Below, in pieces: positions 1-11,675 of a stretch of 64,000 bases of DNA; the stretch's first letter is position 1; every line of letters begins with the position of its first letter. Location of the stretch: the NCBI GenBank assembly GCA_036971475.1, contig JBAIZL010000001.1, positions 95,466,350 to 95,530,349 on the forward strand. The letters run 5' to 3'. The notes below the pieces were generated by a model that was not told where the DNA came from, made no database searches, and saw nothing but the letters and a program-made list of their open reading frames with translations. This DNA comes from Prosapia bicincta. Lineage: Eukaryota > Arthropoda > Insecta > Hemiptera > Cercopidae. A program made the position numbers and the translations under genes.

Positions 1-93
1 GCCAAAATGGGAGCAAAATATTCGGGTAGATGATACAACATGCGGGAGACACCATCTTTTGTCTAACTCCAGAGGGTATTGGTTCGTTTAGAC

Positions 94-903
94 CAGTGTT
101 TCCTAAACTTTTTCTGGCCATCGCACACTTTCGAGATTTATAATTTTTTTTCACCCACCTGATTTTACAAAACGCACCAATTTAAAAATTACCTTACACA
201 TGCATTCAGGTACTTAGATATAAGTTGAGAAATGAGGATTTTTAAGGACATTTTTATCTTAATAGGTACGTCACGTTTATTTAGGTATAATTATGAACAT
301 TATAGGTACTTCACGTTTATTTAGGTATAATTACGTACTTTAAAACTTGGCAAATAATAATAAGTCTAAAAAGGGATTAACAAACATTAATTACAAACTA
401 CATGAATTTTTATATCTAATAAATTAAATTACATGAATACTTATGTCTAATTAATGTGAGGGATGGATTTGATGAGTTTCATTCAATTTGTCGATGTCCG
501 GAGATATTTTTGTTAGAAAAATTCTAAAATCTCGTCACTTTTCAATTTCTAGGCTTCATGGCAAGATTATGTACCACACTAAACGCTCTCTCAACTATGT
601 AAAAGGAAGGAAAGGCTTTAAACAATTTTCCGTGATGCACTACAGTCCAGGATAGAGATGGCGAATTTCATTTTGAAGCCAAAACGCTTGGTAGCCTAAA
701 ATGCTTGGACAAATCTATTGGGTGTTGATATTTTATAAATAGAACTAAAAGACTGTTTACCTTGCCTTACCAGGTGAACTTTACAGGTCAAAAACTAAAT
801 TAATATTTCAAGTCGCCCATCGAATTCACATTCTGTCATTTTCGCCCTCTGGATTGCTAAAATGGCCCACTAATGGTCGAATCACCCAGTATGGAAATCA
901 CTG
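94..903. mobile_element. Non-autonomous hAT-like DNA transposon (810 bp)
   Basis: The left end reads CAGTGTTTCCTAAACTTTTT, and the right end, read on the opposite strand, starts CAGTGATTTCCATACT. These are short imperfect terminal inverted repeats of hAT type. Both ends are flanked by the same 8 bases, gtttagac, at 86-93 and 904-911. A perfect 8-bp target duplication is the hallmark of hAT transposition. No transposase reading frame of useful length lies inside, so the copy would need a transposase supplied in trans. The interior could be a deleted autonomous element or unrelated filler. The family name is an inference from the ends and the duplication length. Confidence 0.8.
262..336. repeat. 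Two-copy 40-bp direct repeat inside the hAT-like element
   Basis: The string ataggtac, then one variable base, then tcacgtttatttaggtataa occurs at 262 and again at 302. It is a short internal duplication and no function is evident. Confidence 0.7.
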
Positions 904-999
904 GTTTAGACTCCGTTAGAGAGTAGATTTACTCTAGACATCCCCTTCTGACAGAGAGACGGTCTACAACGAGTAATCTTGCCCAAAAACTGGCTATAA

Positions 1000-1950
1000 C
1001 ATACTTTTATTTCCTTGTATCACGTGATCATTATCTCTCATGCTTGGTCCTACCCATCTTTCCTTAATCTTCCTCGTAAACGAGTTGTAATATATCTGTT
1101 ATTCGACCCCTTATACGAGGACTACATGATCTTTCTTTATATACCAGACTAATAGGTTTGTGTCCCTAGCCTGCATATACAGTACGTGACATGGCCTTTC
1201 TAGTCGGTAGTAAAAGTGAGTGGTGATCGTAATACAAATGTCTGCTTATCTCTAGTAAACATCTGGGAAGAATATAGTGAATTATGCGGGTTTAGGAGAG
1301 GACCTTGGAGTAATCTTGTTACTGTAACAAGAGGAGAGTTACACATCTCGTAAGCAAAGACACATCTAAAGATTAGATATACTCTTTACCACGATCATAT
1401 CGTATAACGTGGTCCACCGTTATATCCAGCGGTGAATCAGGGGTAAGAAAACTTTAAACACAAGTAAGAAAGGCCTACTTAGCACATACTTTTATTTCCA
1501 TGTAATAAAAGATCATCATGTCTCTTCTTTGGTACTACCCAACTTTCCTTAACCTTCCTCGATAATCGATAGTTCTACTTCATGTATTTGACTCCTTCAT
1601 TACAGCTACAAGATCCTTCCTTGTATACTAGACCAATATGTTCATATTCTTAAGATAATTTTATATGCATTTACGGTACGTGCCATAAGGTTTCTAGTCG
1701 GTAATCAAAGTAACTGGTAACATTAATAAAAAAAAGAATTTCCCCCGCTTTAATAAACCATTAGCTCTAATATAGTGAAGATATCCTTGGTACTATAACA
1801 AGAGAAGAATTAAACCTCTTATGGGCAAGGGCACGTCTAAGGAATACTTATACTCCTTGCCAGGAACATAGAGACGCGTCTTATCCAGCGGGGTAAGAAC
1901 CCCCCCCCCCCATTTAGATTCAAAATAAGAATGCATCCCTACTTATCACA
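1000..1950. repeat. Diverged tandem duplication, unit about 490 bp, two copies
   Basis: Landmarks recur in the same order about 490 bp apart: acttttatttcc (1002 and 1497), a ctttccttaa-cttcctcg block, gtacgtg-cat, ttctagtcggta, gta-c-gtaacaagag and tatccagcgg. Copies span roughly 1000-1494 and 1495-1950 and differ by many substitutions and indels, so the duplication is old. No reading frame is conserved between copies. A poly-C run lies near the end of copy 2 (about 1900-1911). Confidence 0.75.
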
Positions 1951-3213
1951 AGCTGCCTGAGCGCTTATGTGACTACAACTTTCAACTCTGTTTTTATCTT
2001 GAAACATGTTTAAACATGGCTTATCTGGAGTTTAAAAAAATTCATCACTCGGCTATGATGTATACGAATCACTTGAATAACGCTACGCTTCTGGGAGACG
2101 TCAGTACGATATTTTTTTTGCACAGTATCATATTTTCTGAAGCCTTTATATCATAAAATTAGTGTACTAAAAGAAGATAGTGACGTCATAATGTCAAGAT
2201 GGCAGTATCTACTATGCGCAATCGTAAGTTGTTTTATGCAGAATAAACTATTTTCAGGTATCTGTATTATCCATTTTTTTTTCGAACTTACATTTTTCTA
2301 TAACCAAATCTACCCTAACCTGTTTTTTATGCGCGTGTGTATCATTGTATTAATATAAAAGCAACATTTACTTTATACTGATTTGTGTATCTTCCTAGGT
2401 TGAGGTTATGTTTTACATTTTTAAATTTCAACCAATATTTATGATGTGTGACGCTTAAAGTTGTGTTTTTTTAATCACCTGTTTTCAAATATGGGTCAAA
2501 TATTACCCATAGAAATTGGGTAAGTTTAAACTGATAATCGTTCAAAACTTGCATATTTAATTGCTAGTGTGTGAGCAAACTAGAGAGAAAATTTGCGCTG
2601 TTGATGAAATACTGTTTTTCATTAATTAGACTCTACTCTCGAGCGCATATATTACCATTACATACTCATACGCCCGAACGTTTGTCAAACTTATTTAGTG
2701 CAAACTTACGCTCGTAAATAAAATCAGTTTAATTTAAACAAGAAATATTATTTACCTAGATCTAAATACGGAGTGGAAATGAATTGTGCGCCAACGCTGC
2801 TAATGAAATATTCCTGTGTTATTGAATCCAGAGTTGTTGCTCCAACAGTAAACACGTTAAAACATATAAATCTGTACAAACGAGGTGAGACTTGATTTTA
2901 TCTGGAAGCTGGCGTGTTGCCATGCTCTGTGCTCCGTATTCCTTATTCAATGCTCTGTACTCAGTAATAAAGCACTATGGCTAAATGGCTTTCATCTGTG
3001 GCCACTGTTCTCTGTATAATGGGATTTTATTGAATTTTTTTACCAAATGATTTTAATTAAATTTTATTATTGTGGCTTGTTTAATTGCGCATGCGCATAA
3101 ACAAACAAACACATTATTGTGTCTTCTTTTTGTATGGTTTAAAATGACAGACTTGAAGAAATTGACTTTTTTTTAGGGAAACTTCAGAATAGTGAAGGAA
3201 AAATTCTTGTAAA
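1951..3213. other. AT-rich non-coding stretch, nothing recognised
   Basis: There is no long reading frame, array or recognisable transposon end here. Composition is AT-rich with scattered homopolymer T runs. Confidence 0.5.

Positions 3214-3281
<68 letters not shown>
3214..3281. repeat. Compound microsatellite (AC)n(AT)n
   Basis: About 10 AC units run directly into about 23 AT units. A 63-aa minus-strand frame through it (IYIYIY then VCVCVC) is an artefact of the repeat. Confidence 0.97.
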
Positions 3282-3284
<3 letters not shown>

Positions 3285-5491
3285 ATTTTTTCTGGTATGT
3301 AACATAGCCTACTTAGTAAACTGCTGAATCGTACATAGCTGGGGGGGGGGTCTAGAACCCTACCTTAAAATTTAAAACAATACTAAAATTTATTGGTTTT
3401 GAAGTACGAATAAAGAAAATATTTAACTTTCACTCTCTTTGAGGGTCATACCAGTTAAATTCCAAATCGTTTTGAGTTGTAACATGTTTTATATTGGGTT
3501 CTTGATGAGTCACCTCTGCCCAGTTACTGGTAACTACAATGGCAACCCCACTCGAAATAAAACCAATTGGCCGTGGGGTTTTGGAAAACCGAAACCGGCA
3601 AAAGATAAAAGAGATGACAGTGACGATCTTCTTTTATTACGAACAAATATAAAAATTAGTATTGTTGATGTGTCCAAATCACCTGGATCCTATTTTACTT
3701 CTATGAACCTCCTTTCTGGGTAAGAATTACTCTTACCATACCTCATACTGGGTGTCACTCATCTTTCACCAGGGAAGAAAAGGGTTTCGAGAATATTCGC
3801 AATTATTCTGTTGTTGCTTGTTTAGTTAAATTGTTTCTTTTCTTTTCTGTCATTTTCAAGACACCATTTCGTCGTAAGTCAACATCTTTAATTTGCTTTA
3901 CCTTCTCATCCTTATTCTTATGCAGTATGCTCTTTTCTTCTTACTTTTCCAATTGTGTTTCTGGCCCCATTTACCTTACCTTTAACAGACTATAGGTTTA
4001 GTTACTATTTACTACTGCGTATTCCTTCACTGATTAAATGTGGTTTAACTTTAGGTAAAATAAATAGATTAGTGCAGTCGTTTCTCGCAGCTATCCTAAT
4101 GTCAAGTTGCAAATATTAGACATCCTCTATGAACATAGTAGGTATATGCTAAAAGATGTTAAATGACATAGAGTAGAATTTGGAAATCTAATGAAAACGT
4201 AATGATAATATACACCAAAAATAAAATACATAACACTGTATAGGACGGAATCATAGAAACAATTTAAAATAAAAGAAATAATTGAATTGAAATAACGAAT
4301 AATATTTAACAAAGGTAGAAAATATCAAACGACAGAGGGCAGATGGTTGATATAAAATGAACAATAATAGTGGTAAAGAAATGTTGATGACATCTAAAAA
4401 GCCAGATTATTATCTGCTGTCGAAAATGTTAGTCGAAGGACTACCAAAGATCTAAGTGAGAAAGGAAATGTGTGAGGAAACCTGAAAAAAAATTTAAAAA
4501 ACACGATTTCAAAAAAACAAATCTGGCGAAATCGAGCTCAAATTTATTTATTCAGATAAGATATGTTTTCATCAACTGAAATATACTAAAATTAATATGA
4601 AATGATAATTTTTTGAGTAGTCTGAACTCTTGACACAAAGTTTTATTTACGTCCTTCTCCCCTTGTACAAAGAAAGCCACGTGCTAACTATTTTGAACCG
4701 TTTATCTCTTTGTCCAGTTTAATTCCATCTGTACTACTTTATCTCGGTCCCCGCTCGTTTTATTGCGGTTAGACGTGCCCTTGAGAGTACAACTTAATCT
4801 AAATGAATCAAAGAGACCAGAATAGTTCTTTTGACGTCCACCAGTTTCGTTGTATTCAACAATAGACAAAGTTAATTCGGTCTCATTTATATTGACATAC
4901 CGCACTCCTATATTTCCGTCCTAGATGATATCAAAGAAACCAAATAACTAAAAGAGGAATGGAGTGTGGACTAAAATAAGTGGAACATAAAGAAACGTTT
5001 TTTTCTCAAACACAATCTCCGAGATTTCGGTTTAAAATTAGATAATTGCACACATGTAGAGAATGTCTGAAGAAAAGAAGTAGATTAATGTCGTGCGCAT
5101 AGTGTAGATGAGCTACGAGCTTTTAAAGGGAGTTGAGTTTTAATTCAGACCCATAAAAATAAAAACTTTTGATAAACACTATCAAAAGTTACGAAACTTT
5201 TTTATTTTTGTTAAAACACTCTTCTGAATAACTTAGTAACTATTTCTTCTTTTTCTCTCTTTTGAAATTTTAATTTCTTGTATTTAATAACTTTGTTTTT
5301 TCCATTTTCGCTTCATCCAATTCATACTTTTATTTTTAACTCTATTTTAAATTATACTTTAGTAAATTGAAACCAAATGTTAGATTTTGCTCACTTTAAA
5401 TATCAAATTTCAATTGACTTACAAATTCAACATAAAAAACTGCATTTAAAAACAATATCTAATTAATTTTTTATTTCTTTAACAAAGACAT
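3282..5491. other. Non-coding stretch with one short perfect hairpin
   Basis: No array or transposon is recognised. At 5164-5190 there is a perfect 11-bp hairpin, aacttttgata, 5-nt loop aacac, tatcaaaagtt. Reading frames of 60-94 codons occur (for example 3439-3723) but look like nothing I know, and some begin at non-ATG codons. They are not called. Confidence 0.5.
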
Positions 5492-5689
5492 AGGGGAATT
5501 TCCAGATTAATCATAATCCCCCCTATGTTCGGTACTAGGGGGAATTTCCCGAATAATCATAATCCTCTCTGTTCGGTACTAGGGGGAATTTTCCGATTAA
5601 TCATAAAACCCCCCCCCCATATTCAGTACTAGGAGGAATTACCCGATTAATCATAATCCCCCTTATGTTCAGGACTAGGGGGAATTTCG
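5492..5689. repeat. 46-bp tandem array carrying kappa-B-like boxes
   Basis: About 4.5 units with spacings 46, 44, 50 and 46. Each has the form ggggaatttcc-gattaatcataatcccc-tatgttc-gtacta. The G-rich box at the start of the units at 5493, 5538 and 5582 matches the Rel/NF-kappa-B consensus GGGAATTTCC (the third with one extra T). The last two copies are decayed. The match is seen in the sequence; a regulatory role is only a possibility, since the motif is short and comes with the repeat. Confidence 0.85.
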
Positions 5690-7889
5690 ATAGATCTGCA
5701 TTCGATATGTATACACATATTTCAAGAATGTTTATTGTTTAATACTGAAAAGAGTTTATCATATTTATCTAAAATTAACCTTCTCATGCAAGTCAGAGTT
5801 TTGACAATCCTTATCATGTTTGTAGGAAAGTATTTATACTGACACTGAAAGTATTTATAATGACCCCACCACCCCCGTCTCGCCTACTGCCCTCTCTCAA
5901 GGCCAAGTGCATGGTTATGTGGTCCGCAGTATAGCATCGTGATGTCTCTGATGCTCATCTGACGTGAAGCCTAATCTCTACCGGAGTGAAGAGAAGTATA
6001 TTGGCTTCTAGAATCAAATAGAATTTAAGGTTTAAGATCGTGAAGACAATATAATTACCAAAACAAAGATGATATTTAATAATAATTTGAAACTTTTCCC
6101 TGTTTTTTCTCTTACATCTACTAACTCTAAAAATCGGATGAACGATTTACTTCTAAAATATATTTTACTTTTATAATACAAAATGACAGCCCGTAAATAT
6201 ATTATAAATTTCAATAATTTATAACAGTTTGTATTCTGAAATATTCATAGTGATGTGAGATATTTGTTACACCTGAAAATTATTGACACTTTTCAGAGTT
6301 AACAGATTTTCGTATACGGAAATAGAATCCTTTTTACTAAACATAACCTTCTAAATTGTCTAATTTTAATAAATTAGAGCATTGTTAAAATAAGATTCTT
6401 CACATGAGAGAGAATAAGACAAAACCATGTATGGACATGTTCTTGTTATAAACACATTAGTCGCAGTTAGTTCTATTTGTTAAACAACTTTCAACCGTTT
6501 CTCAAGACATATATTTTCAATTAGTGAAGGATTCATCCGTCACAGCGCGGGAGAATTGATTTTAAAATATTTCCTTTGCTGTGTTAAAGCTAATTGGAAG
6601 ACACGGGGAATACATTAGAATATGACAGAGGCTGGAGTAACGTTGCTCGCGCTCGGTCTCTACCATTCCTTAGGTTGCCGTCGCCTCTGTCAATGTGGAG
6701 ATATTTATGTGGTATAAATTGTGAGATACGCAGCGGTAGAGGCAAAAATATGAATAATAAATTAGCAATTGTTAGACGACTAGGAAGTGCATGGGTAGTT
6801 TTCGTTTGGCTTTTAAAAATATCTTCTGAAATGTGGTTTCCATGGAAATTTGGTTCATTGTTAACTTGAAAAGATTGAGTTTACATATGCAAGAATATTG
6901 GGAAATACGCGACCTATAAAAAATGTATATAGCTGTATTAAAACCATTATTTTATGAAAACAGAGAAATAATTCAAATAGAGTAAAATGTGTAGCAAAAC
7001 AAAACTAAATATTTTGAAAAATTTAATAAAGTTATTAAGTAGAAAATTGCAATAAAAATAAGTTATATGCAGTGGAGAAAATTAATATACTGTATACTCT
7101 TTTAGTTTAAAATACATATTAAATTGTAAAATTAATTATTTAAAATAAAATTACCGTAATAAAATTTAATTAAATTCTAAAAAATGTAATACATGAATTT
7201 CAAAGAAAATAATTTTTATAAAGGTACTTCCAAAAAGTAACAATAAAAGTTACTAATAAGTAACTATAAAAGTTACAAATTGGTGACAGCTTATCCTATG
7301 TATTTTATTATTTGTCTGTGTAGGCAACATTTGTTTATGAATGTGTAGCAATTATATTTACTAATATGCAAATAAAAGATGTCTGTACATAAGTTTATAA
7401 CAAGTCTTTTATTTGGATAAAAAACTACATCAAACGATTGATTCTAACCAACTGAAAGTCTTTAACATTTATTGCGCTATTATTGCCTCATATTCTCAAA
7501 CGGTCATATTTTAACGGTAACCCTGAAAACGTCAGGGCGAAATTTCTTGTCACGTTCCCAATAATAAAGTTCCAATTAAATAATAATAATCGAAGTTTTA
7601 TCGGGAAAAACGTCCACACTGCAATACTCTGACGATTTATTGCACGGGACATATAGGTTTTACTCGCCCGCCCTATTTTGTCGATACATTGAACTTTAGC
7701 ATTAAAATAAATTGTTTTAGGTAAAGTGAACTTAGAAAGGTGAATTAGATTGTTGAAGTGAGTAAAATGTTGAAAATTATAATATTTATGTATAAATTAT
7801 AAGAAACGTTATCTAAACTGTTGTAAAACATTAGCTCTTACTAAAAACAAACTTCTGGTGCGATTGGCCGGTCAAATTTGTATCTAGGT
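5690..7889. other. AT-rich non-coding stretch, nothing recognised
   Basis: No convincing gene. A 91-codon frame at 6594-6869 (TTG start) has no recognisable motif. 6900-7250 is extremely A/T-rich. Confidence 0.5.
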
Positions 7890-9536
7890 AGCCTACTGTG
7901 TGACGATTATTCTCTCAAAGATCTGATGGTAAGGTTGAGCTTTGTGGTATCGCTTACTGTGTCACGATTATCCTCTCAAAGATCTGATGGTAAGGTTGAG
8001 CTTTGTGGTATCGCCTACTGTGTCACGATTATCCTCTGAAAGATCTGATGGTAAGGTTGGGCTTTGTGGTATCGCCTACTGTGTCACGATTATCCTCTGA
8101 AAGATCTGATGGTAAGGTTGAGCTTTGTGGTATCGCCTACTGTGTCACGATTATCCTCTCAAAGATCTGATGGTAAAGTTGAGCTTTGTTGTATCGCTTA
8201 CTGTGTCACGATTAACCTCTCAAAGATCTGATGGTAAGGTTGAGCTTTGTTGTATCGCCTACTGTGTCACGATTATCCTCTCAAAGATCTGATGGTAAGG
8301 TTGAGCTTTGTTGTATCGCCTACTGTGTCACGATTATCCTCTCAAAGAGCTGATGGTAAGGTTGAGCTTTGTGGTATCGCCTACTGTGTCACGATTATCC
8401 TATCAAAGATTTGATGGTAAGGTTGAGCTTTGTGGGATCGCCTATTGTGTCAAGATTATCCTCTCAAAGATCTGATGGTAAGGTTGAGCTTTGTGGTATC
8501 GCCTACTGTGTCACGATTATCCTATCAAAGATCTAATGGTAAGGTTGAGCTTTGTGGGATCGCCTACTGTGTCAAGATTATCCTCTCAAAGATCTGATGG
8601 TAAGGTTGAGCTTTGTGGTATCGCCTACTGTGTCACGATTATCCTCTCAAAGATCTGATGGTAAGGTTGAGCTTTGTTGTATCGTCTACTGTGTCACGAT
8701 TATCCTCTGAAAGATCTGATGGTAAAGTTGAGCTTTGTTGTATCGCCTACTGTGTCACGATTATCCTCTCAAAGATCTGATGGTAAGGTTGAGCTTTGTT
8801 GTATCGCCTACTGTGTCACGATTATCCTCTCAAAGATCTGATGGTAAGGTTGAGCTTTGTTGTATCGCCTACTGTGTCACGATTATCCTCTCAAAAGCTG
8901 ATGGTAAGGTTGAGCTTTGTGGTATCGCCTACTGTGTCACGATTATCCTCTCAAAGATCTGATGGTAAGGTTGAGCTTTGTGGTATCGCCTACTGTGTCA
9001 AGATTATCCTCTCAAAGATCTGATGGTAAGGTTGAGCTTTGTGGTATCGTCTACTGTGTCACGATTATCCTCTCAAAGATCTGATGGTAAGGTTGAGCTT
9101 TGTTGTATCGCCTACTGTGTCACGATTATCCTCTCAAAGAGCTGATGGTAAGGTTGAGCTTTGTGTTATCGCCTACTGTGTCACGATTATCCTCTCAAAG
9201 ATCTGATGGTAAGATTGAGCTTTGTGGTATCGCCTACTGTGTCACGATTATCCTCTCAAAGATCTGGTGGTAAGGTTGAGCTTTGTGGTATCGCCTACTG
9301 TGTCACGATTATCCTCTCAAAGATCTGATGGTAAGATTGAGCTTTGTGGTATCGCCTACTGTGTCACGATTATCCTCTCAAAGATCTGGTGGTAAGGTTG
9401 AGCTTTGTGGTATCGCCTACTGTGTCAAGATTATCCTCTCAAAGATCTGATGGTAAGGTTGAGCTTTGTGGTATCGCCTACTGTGTCACGATTATCCTCT
9501 CAAAGATCTGGTAGTAAAGTTTAGCTTTGTGGTGTC
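7890..9536. repeat. 61-bp minisatellite, about 27 copies
   Basis: The unit contains tcgcctactgtgtcacgatt, atcctctcaaagatctgatg and gtaaggttgagctttgtggt. The period is 61 bp with a few 1-3-bp indels, and copies differ at only a few positions (for example ttgtggta or ttgttgta, ctctcaaa or ctctgaaa). This indicates recent expansion or homogenisation. Because 61 is not a multiple of 3, any reading frame drifts through three phases; the 75-aa frames seen are artefacts. The array is followed after about 190 bp by the unrelated 230-bp array. Confidence 0.97.
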
Positions 9537-9727
9537 GCTGTAAACCAACAAATGCTAGACCGCCCTTGGGTAAGACTGTCCTTAAGGATATAAAGTTTTT
9601 TTGTTCGTGTGGAGACAGAACTAAGAAGGGATATCCTGATAGGCAGTTTAGAAAAGTCTATGTGTTCCTTTTAGTTCTAAAACATCAGTTGAAATCGATT
9701 GGTTCTGACTATAGCGGTCGCATCGTC

Positions 9728-11675
9728 AGACCTAACAGTCAAGTGTTTTTACTTCTAATATTGCTCCTAATAAGTCTCCTATTATTGCTACCTCAGGATT
9801 GTGAGCACCAGCCGGATAGTGTTAACGATGACGTAAGGTAATCGAGTGAGGTTGTTTGGGGGGGGGGGGGAGTAGCAGTTTCATTACGTTAAAGTATTTC
9901 CTTATTCCACTTCCATTCTGGTACTATTAAATGCCTGTAGGAGCGAGGTGCGACCCTATCAGTCTAGACCTAACAGTCAAGTCTTCTAATATTGCTCCTA
10001 ATTAAATCTCCTAATATTGCTGCCTCAGGATTGTGAGCACCAGCCGGATAGTGTTAACGATGACGTAAGGTAATCGAGTGAGGTTGTTTGGGGGGGGGGG
10101 AGTAGCAGTTTCATTACGTTAAAGTATTTCCTTATTCCACTTCCATTCTGGTACTATTAAATGCCTGTAGGAGCGAGGTGCGACCCTATCAGTCTAGACC
10201 TAACAGTCAAGTCTTCTAATATTGCTAATAATTAAATCTCCTAATATTGCTGCCTCAGGATTGTGAGCACCAGCCGGATAGTGTTAACGATGACGTAAGG
10301 TAATCGAGTGAGGTTGTTTGGGGGGGGGGAGTAGCAGTTTCATTACGTTAAAGTATTTCCTTATTCCACTTCCATTCTGGTACTATTAAATGCCTGTAGG
10401 AGCGAGGTGCGACCCTATCAGTCTAGACCTAACAGTCAAGTCTTCTAATATTGCTCCTAATTAAATCTCCTAATATTGCTGCCTCAGGATTGTGAGCACC
10501 AGCCGGATAGTGTTAACGATGACGTAAGGTAATCGAGTGAGGTTGTTTGGGGGGGGGGGGGGAGTAGCAGTTTCATTACGTTAAAGTATTTCCTTATTCC
10601 ACTTCCATTCTGGTACTATTAAATGCCTGTAGGAGCGAGGTGCGACCCTATCAGTCTAGACCTAACAGTCAAGTCTTCTAATATTGCTCCTAATTAAATC
10701 TCCTAATATTGCTGCCTCAGGATTGTGAGCACCAGCCGGATAGTGTTAACGATGACGTAAGGTAATCGAGTGAGGTTGTTTGGGGGGGGGGGAGTAGCAG
10801 TTTCATTACGTTAAAGTATTTCCTTATTCCACTTCCATTCTGGTACTATTAAATGCCTGTAGGAGCGAGGTGCGACCCTATCAGTCTAGACCTAACAGTC
10901 AAGTCTTCTAATATTGCTCCTAATTAAATCTCCTAATATTGCTGCCTCAGGATTGTGAGCACCAGCCCGATAGTATTAACGCTAACGTAATGTAATCGAG
11001 TGAGGTTGTTTGGGGGGGGGGGTAGCAATTTCATTACCCTAAAGTAGTTCCTTATTCCACTTCCATTCTGGTACTATTAAATGCCTGTAGGAGCGAGGTT
11101 CGACCCTGTCAGTCTGGACCTAACAGTCAATACTTCTAATATTGCTCCTAACAAGCCTCCTAATATTGCTACCTCAGGATTATGAGCACCAGCCCGATAG
11201 TGTTAACGATGACGTAAGGTGATCGAGAAAGGTTGTTTGGGGGTGGGCAGCAGTTTCATTACGTTAAAGTAGTTCCTTATTACACTTCCATTCTGGTACT
11301 ATTAAATGCCTGTAGGAGCGAGGTTCGACCCTGTCAGTCTGGACCTAACAGTCAATACTTCTAATATTGCTCCTAACAAGCCTCCTAATATTGCTACCTC
11401 AGGATTATGAGCACCAGCCCGATAGTGTTAACGATGACGTAAGGTGATCGAGAAAGGTTGTTTGGGGGTGGGCAGCAGTTTCATTACATTAAAGTAGTTC
11501 CTTATTACACTTCCATTCTGGTACTATTAAATGCCTGTAGGAGCGAGGTACGACCCTGTCAGTCTAGACCTAACAGTCAAGTCTTCTAATATTGCGGCGG
11601 GGGAGCAGTTTCATTACGCTAAAGTATTTTTTTATTTTACACGCCGGTACTATTTAATGGCTGTAGGTGCGAGGT
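9728..11675. repeat. 230-bp tandem array, about 8 copies, with a poly-G tract per unit
   Basis: The landmark (g/a)ttaacg-t-acgtaa recurs at 9821, 10053, 10283, 10512, 10745, 10975, 11202 and 11427, giving spacings of 225-233 bp. Each unit contains a paired ctaatattgct, a gatgacgtaaggt box, a G run of variable length (9-14 in the early copies, interrupted ggggg-t-ggg in the late ones) and cattctggtactattaaatg. The middle copies are almost identical and the edges are diverged, as expected from unequal crossover. Length variation between units comes mainly from the G run. Confidence 0.96.

Noticed and set aside
3439..3723. 94-codon frame with balanced composition
   Set aside because: It starts at TTG, has no recognisable motif and no neighbouring exon evidence.
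7890..9536. CRISPR-like regular spacing
   Set aside because: The 61-bp units are contiguous repeats without unique spacers, and the sequence is eukaryotic.
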